Assembly: GCA_900766915.1 (NCBI GenBank)
Contig: CAAFXE010000101.1
Span: 1 to 51,751, forward strand
DNA from: Lachnospiraceae bacterium
Lineage (GTDB): Bacteria; Bacillota; Clostridia; Lachnospirales; Lachnospiraceae
DNA: 51,751 bases
Direction of reading: 5' to 3'
Under the pieces are notes generated by a model. The model was not told the origin of the DNA. It searched no databases and saw only the letters and a program-made list of their open reading frames with translations. A program made the position numbers and the translations under genes. Below, one piece after another: positions 51,656 through 51,751 of the stretch (positions are counted from its first letter, which is position 1; each line of letters opens with the position of its first letter).

Positions 51656-51751
51656 ATCGAGTAGGAGGAATTTCTCTTAATCGAGAAATTCCGACCTCTC
51701 ACACCACCGTGCGTACCGTTCGGTACACGGCGGTTCAATCAACTTAACAAG
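51656..51751 (-). mobile_element. Group II intron, 3' end (domains V and VI), partial
   Basis: Leftward, domain V forms ACCGCCGTG-TACC-GAAC-GGTA-CG-CACGGTGGT (51703-51734) with the characteristic two-base bulge, followed by GTGAGAGGTC and the domain VI hairpin GGAATTTCTC/GAGAAATTCC. The 3' end is CCTACTCGAT; the A before CTCGAT fits the branch point 7 nt from the splice site, and the intron ends at about 51656. This 3' end is well known from bacterial introns encoding LtrA-type maturases (recollection). The rest lies beyond the window. Confidence 0.9.

Noticed and set aside
1..51751. CRISPR arrays, prophage modules, tRNA or rRNA genes
   Set aside because: No regularly spaced direct repeats, phage structural genes, or recognisable tRNA/rRNA sequences were seen in the window.

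Overview
The window looks like a chromosomal segment of a gut Firmicute of the family Lachnospiraceae (Blautia, Ruminococcus torques/gnavus or Dorea type). The evidence is the low-to-moderate GC content, strong GGAGG ribosome sites, sigma-A promoters, a GH112 galacto-/lacto-N-biose phosphorylase, a single UgpC/MsmK-type sugar ABC ATPase, a FabK/FabZ fatty-acid set, a BofA homologue (spore-former lineage) and a Tad pilus cluster containing DUF5702 and Flp-type proteins. No species call is made.

Left part (1-8.6 kb): a minus-strand operon for mucin or milk-type disaccharides. It runs solute-binding protein, two CUT1 permeases, a 67-aa membrane protein, GH112 phosphorylase and ROK kinase. A divergent AraC regulator carries an in-frame stop that removes its last 22 residues. 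The operon has no ATPase of its own; the UgpC/MsmK-type ATPase at 29.7-30.8 kb is the obvious candidate to serve it. cutC follows. Next (8.8-14.8 kb) come a PadR regulator with a tandem operator, a SEDS (FtsW/RodA-like) protein with a HAAS-like N-terminus, an AI-2E-family exporter, a small RelA/SpoT synthetase, a Cu/Zn-SOD-like protein, an EamA transporter and a YczE-like membrane protein.

Middle (14.8-27.1 kb): a second sugar system. An RbsA-type ATPase, two RbsC-type permeases, a lipoprotein binding protein and a 1018-aa GH106-like glycosidase are transcribed leftward, and a YesN/YesM two-component pair is divergent. Directly after the kinase is a defence-type locus: a promoter, a short structured RNA ending in a terminator, then an Abi_2/AbiF HEPN protein. 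This matches an abiF-RNA/AbiF RNA-controlled toxin arrangement and is the most interesting item here.

Housekeeping block (27.2-42.3 kb): acpP-fabK-fabZ-marR with a consensus promoter and a candidate MarR operator; the ABC ATPase; an unusual regulator with a periplasmic-binding-like sensor and a C-terminal HTH; plsC, cvpA, a DUF5711-type protein and a LysM protein; then dnaX-ybaB-recR, pfkA, the SRP RNA (promoter inside tadA), tadA, ksgA and tatD, all on the minus strand.

Right part (42.3-51.75 kb): an FHA protein and a Tad pilus operon (CpaE-, CpaF-, TadB-, TadC-like, Flp pilin, DUF5702, two TadE-like proteins, prepilin peptidase) tightly coupled by ATGA/TTGA overlaps and preceded by a structured ~230-nt leader. 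bofA and a DUF2508 gene follow. The window ends inside the 3' end of a group II intron (domains V and VI) on the minus strand.
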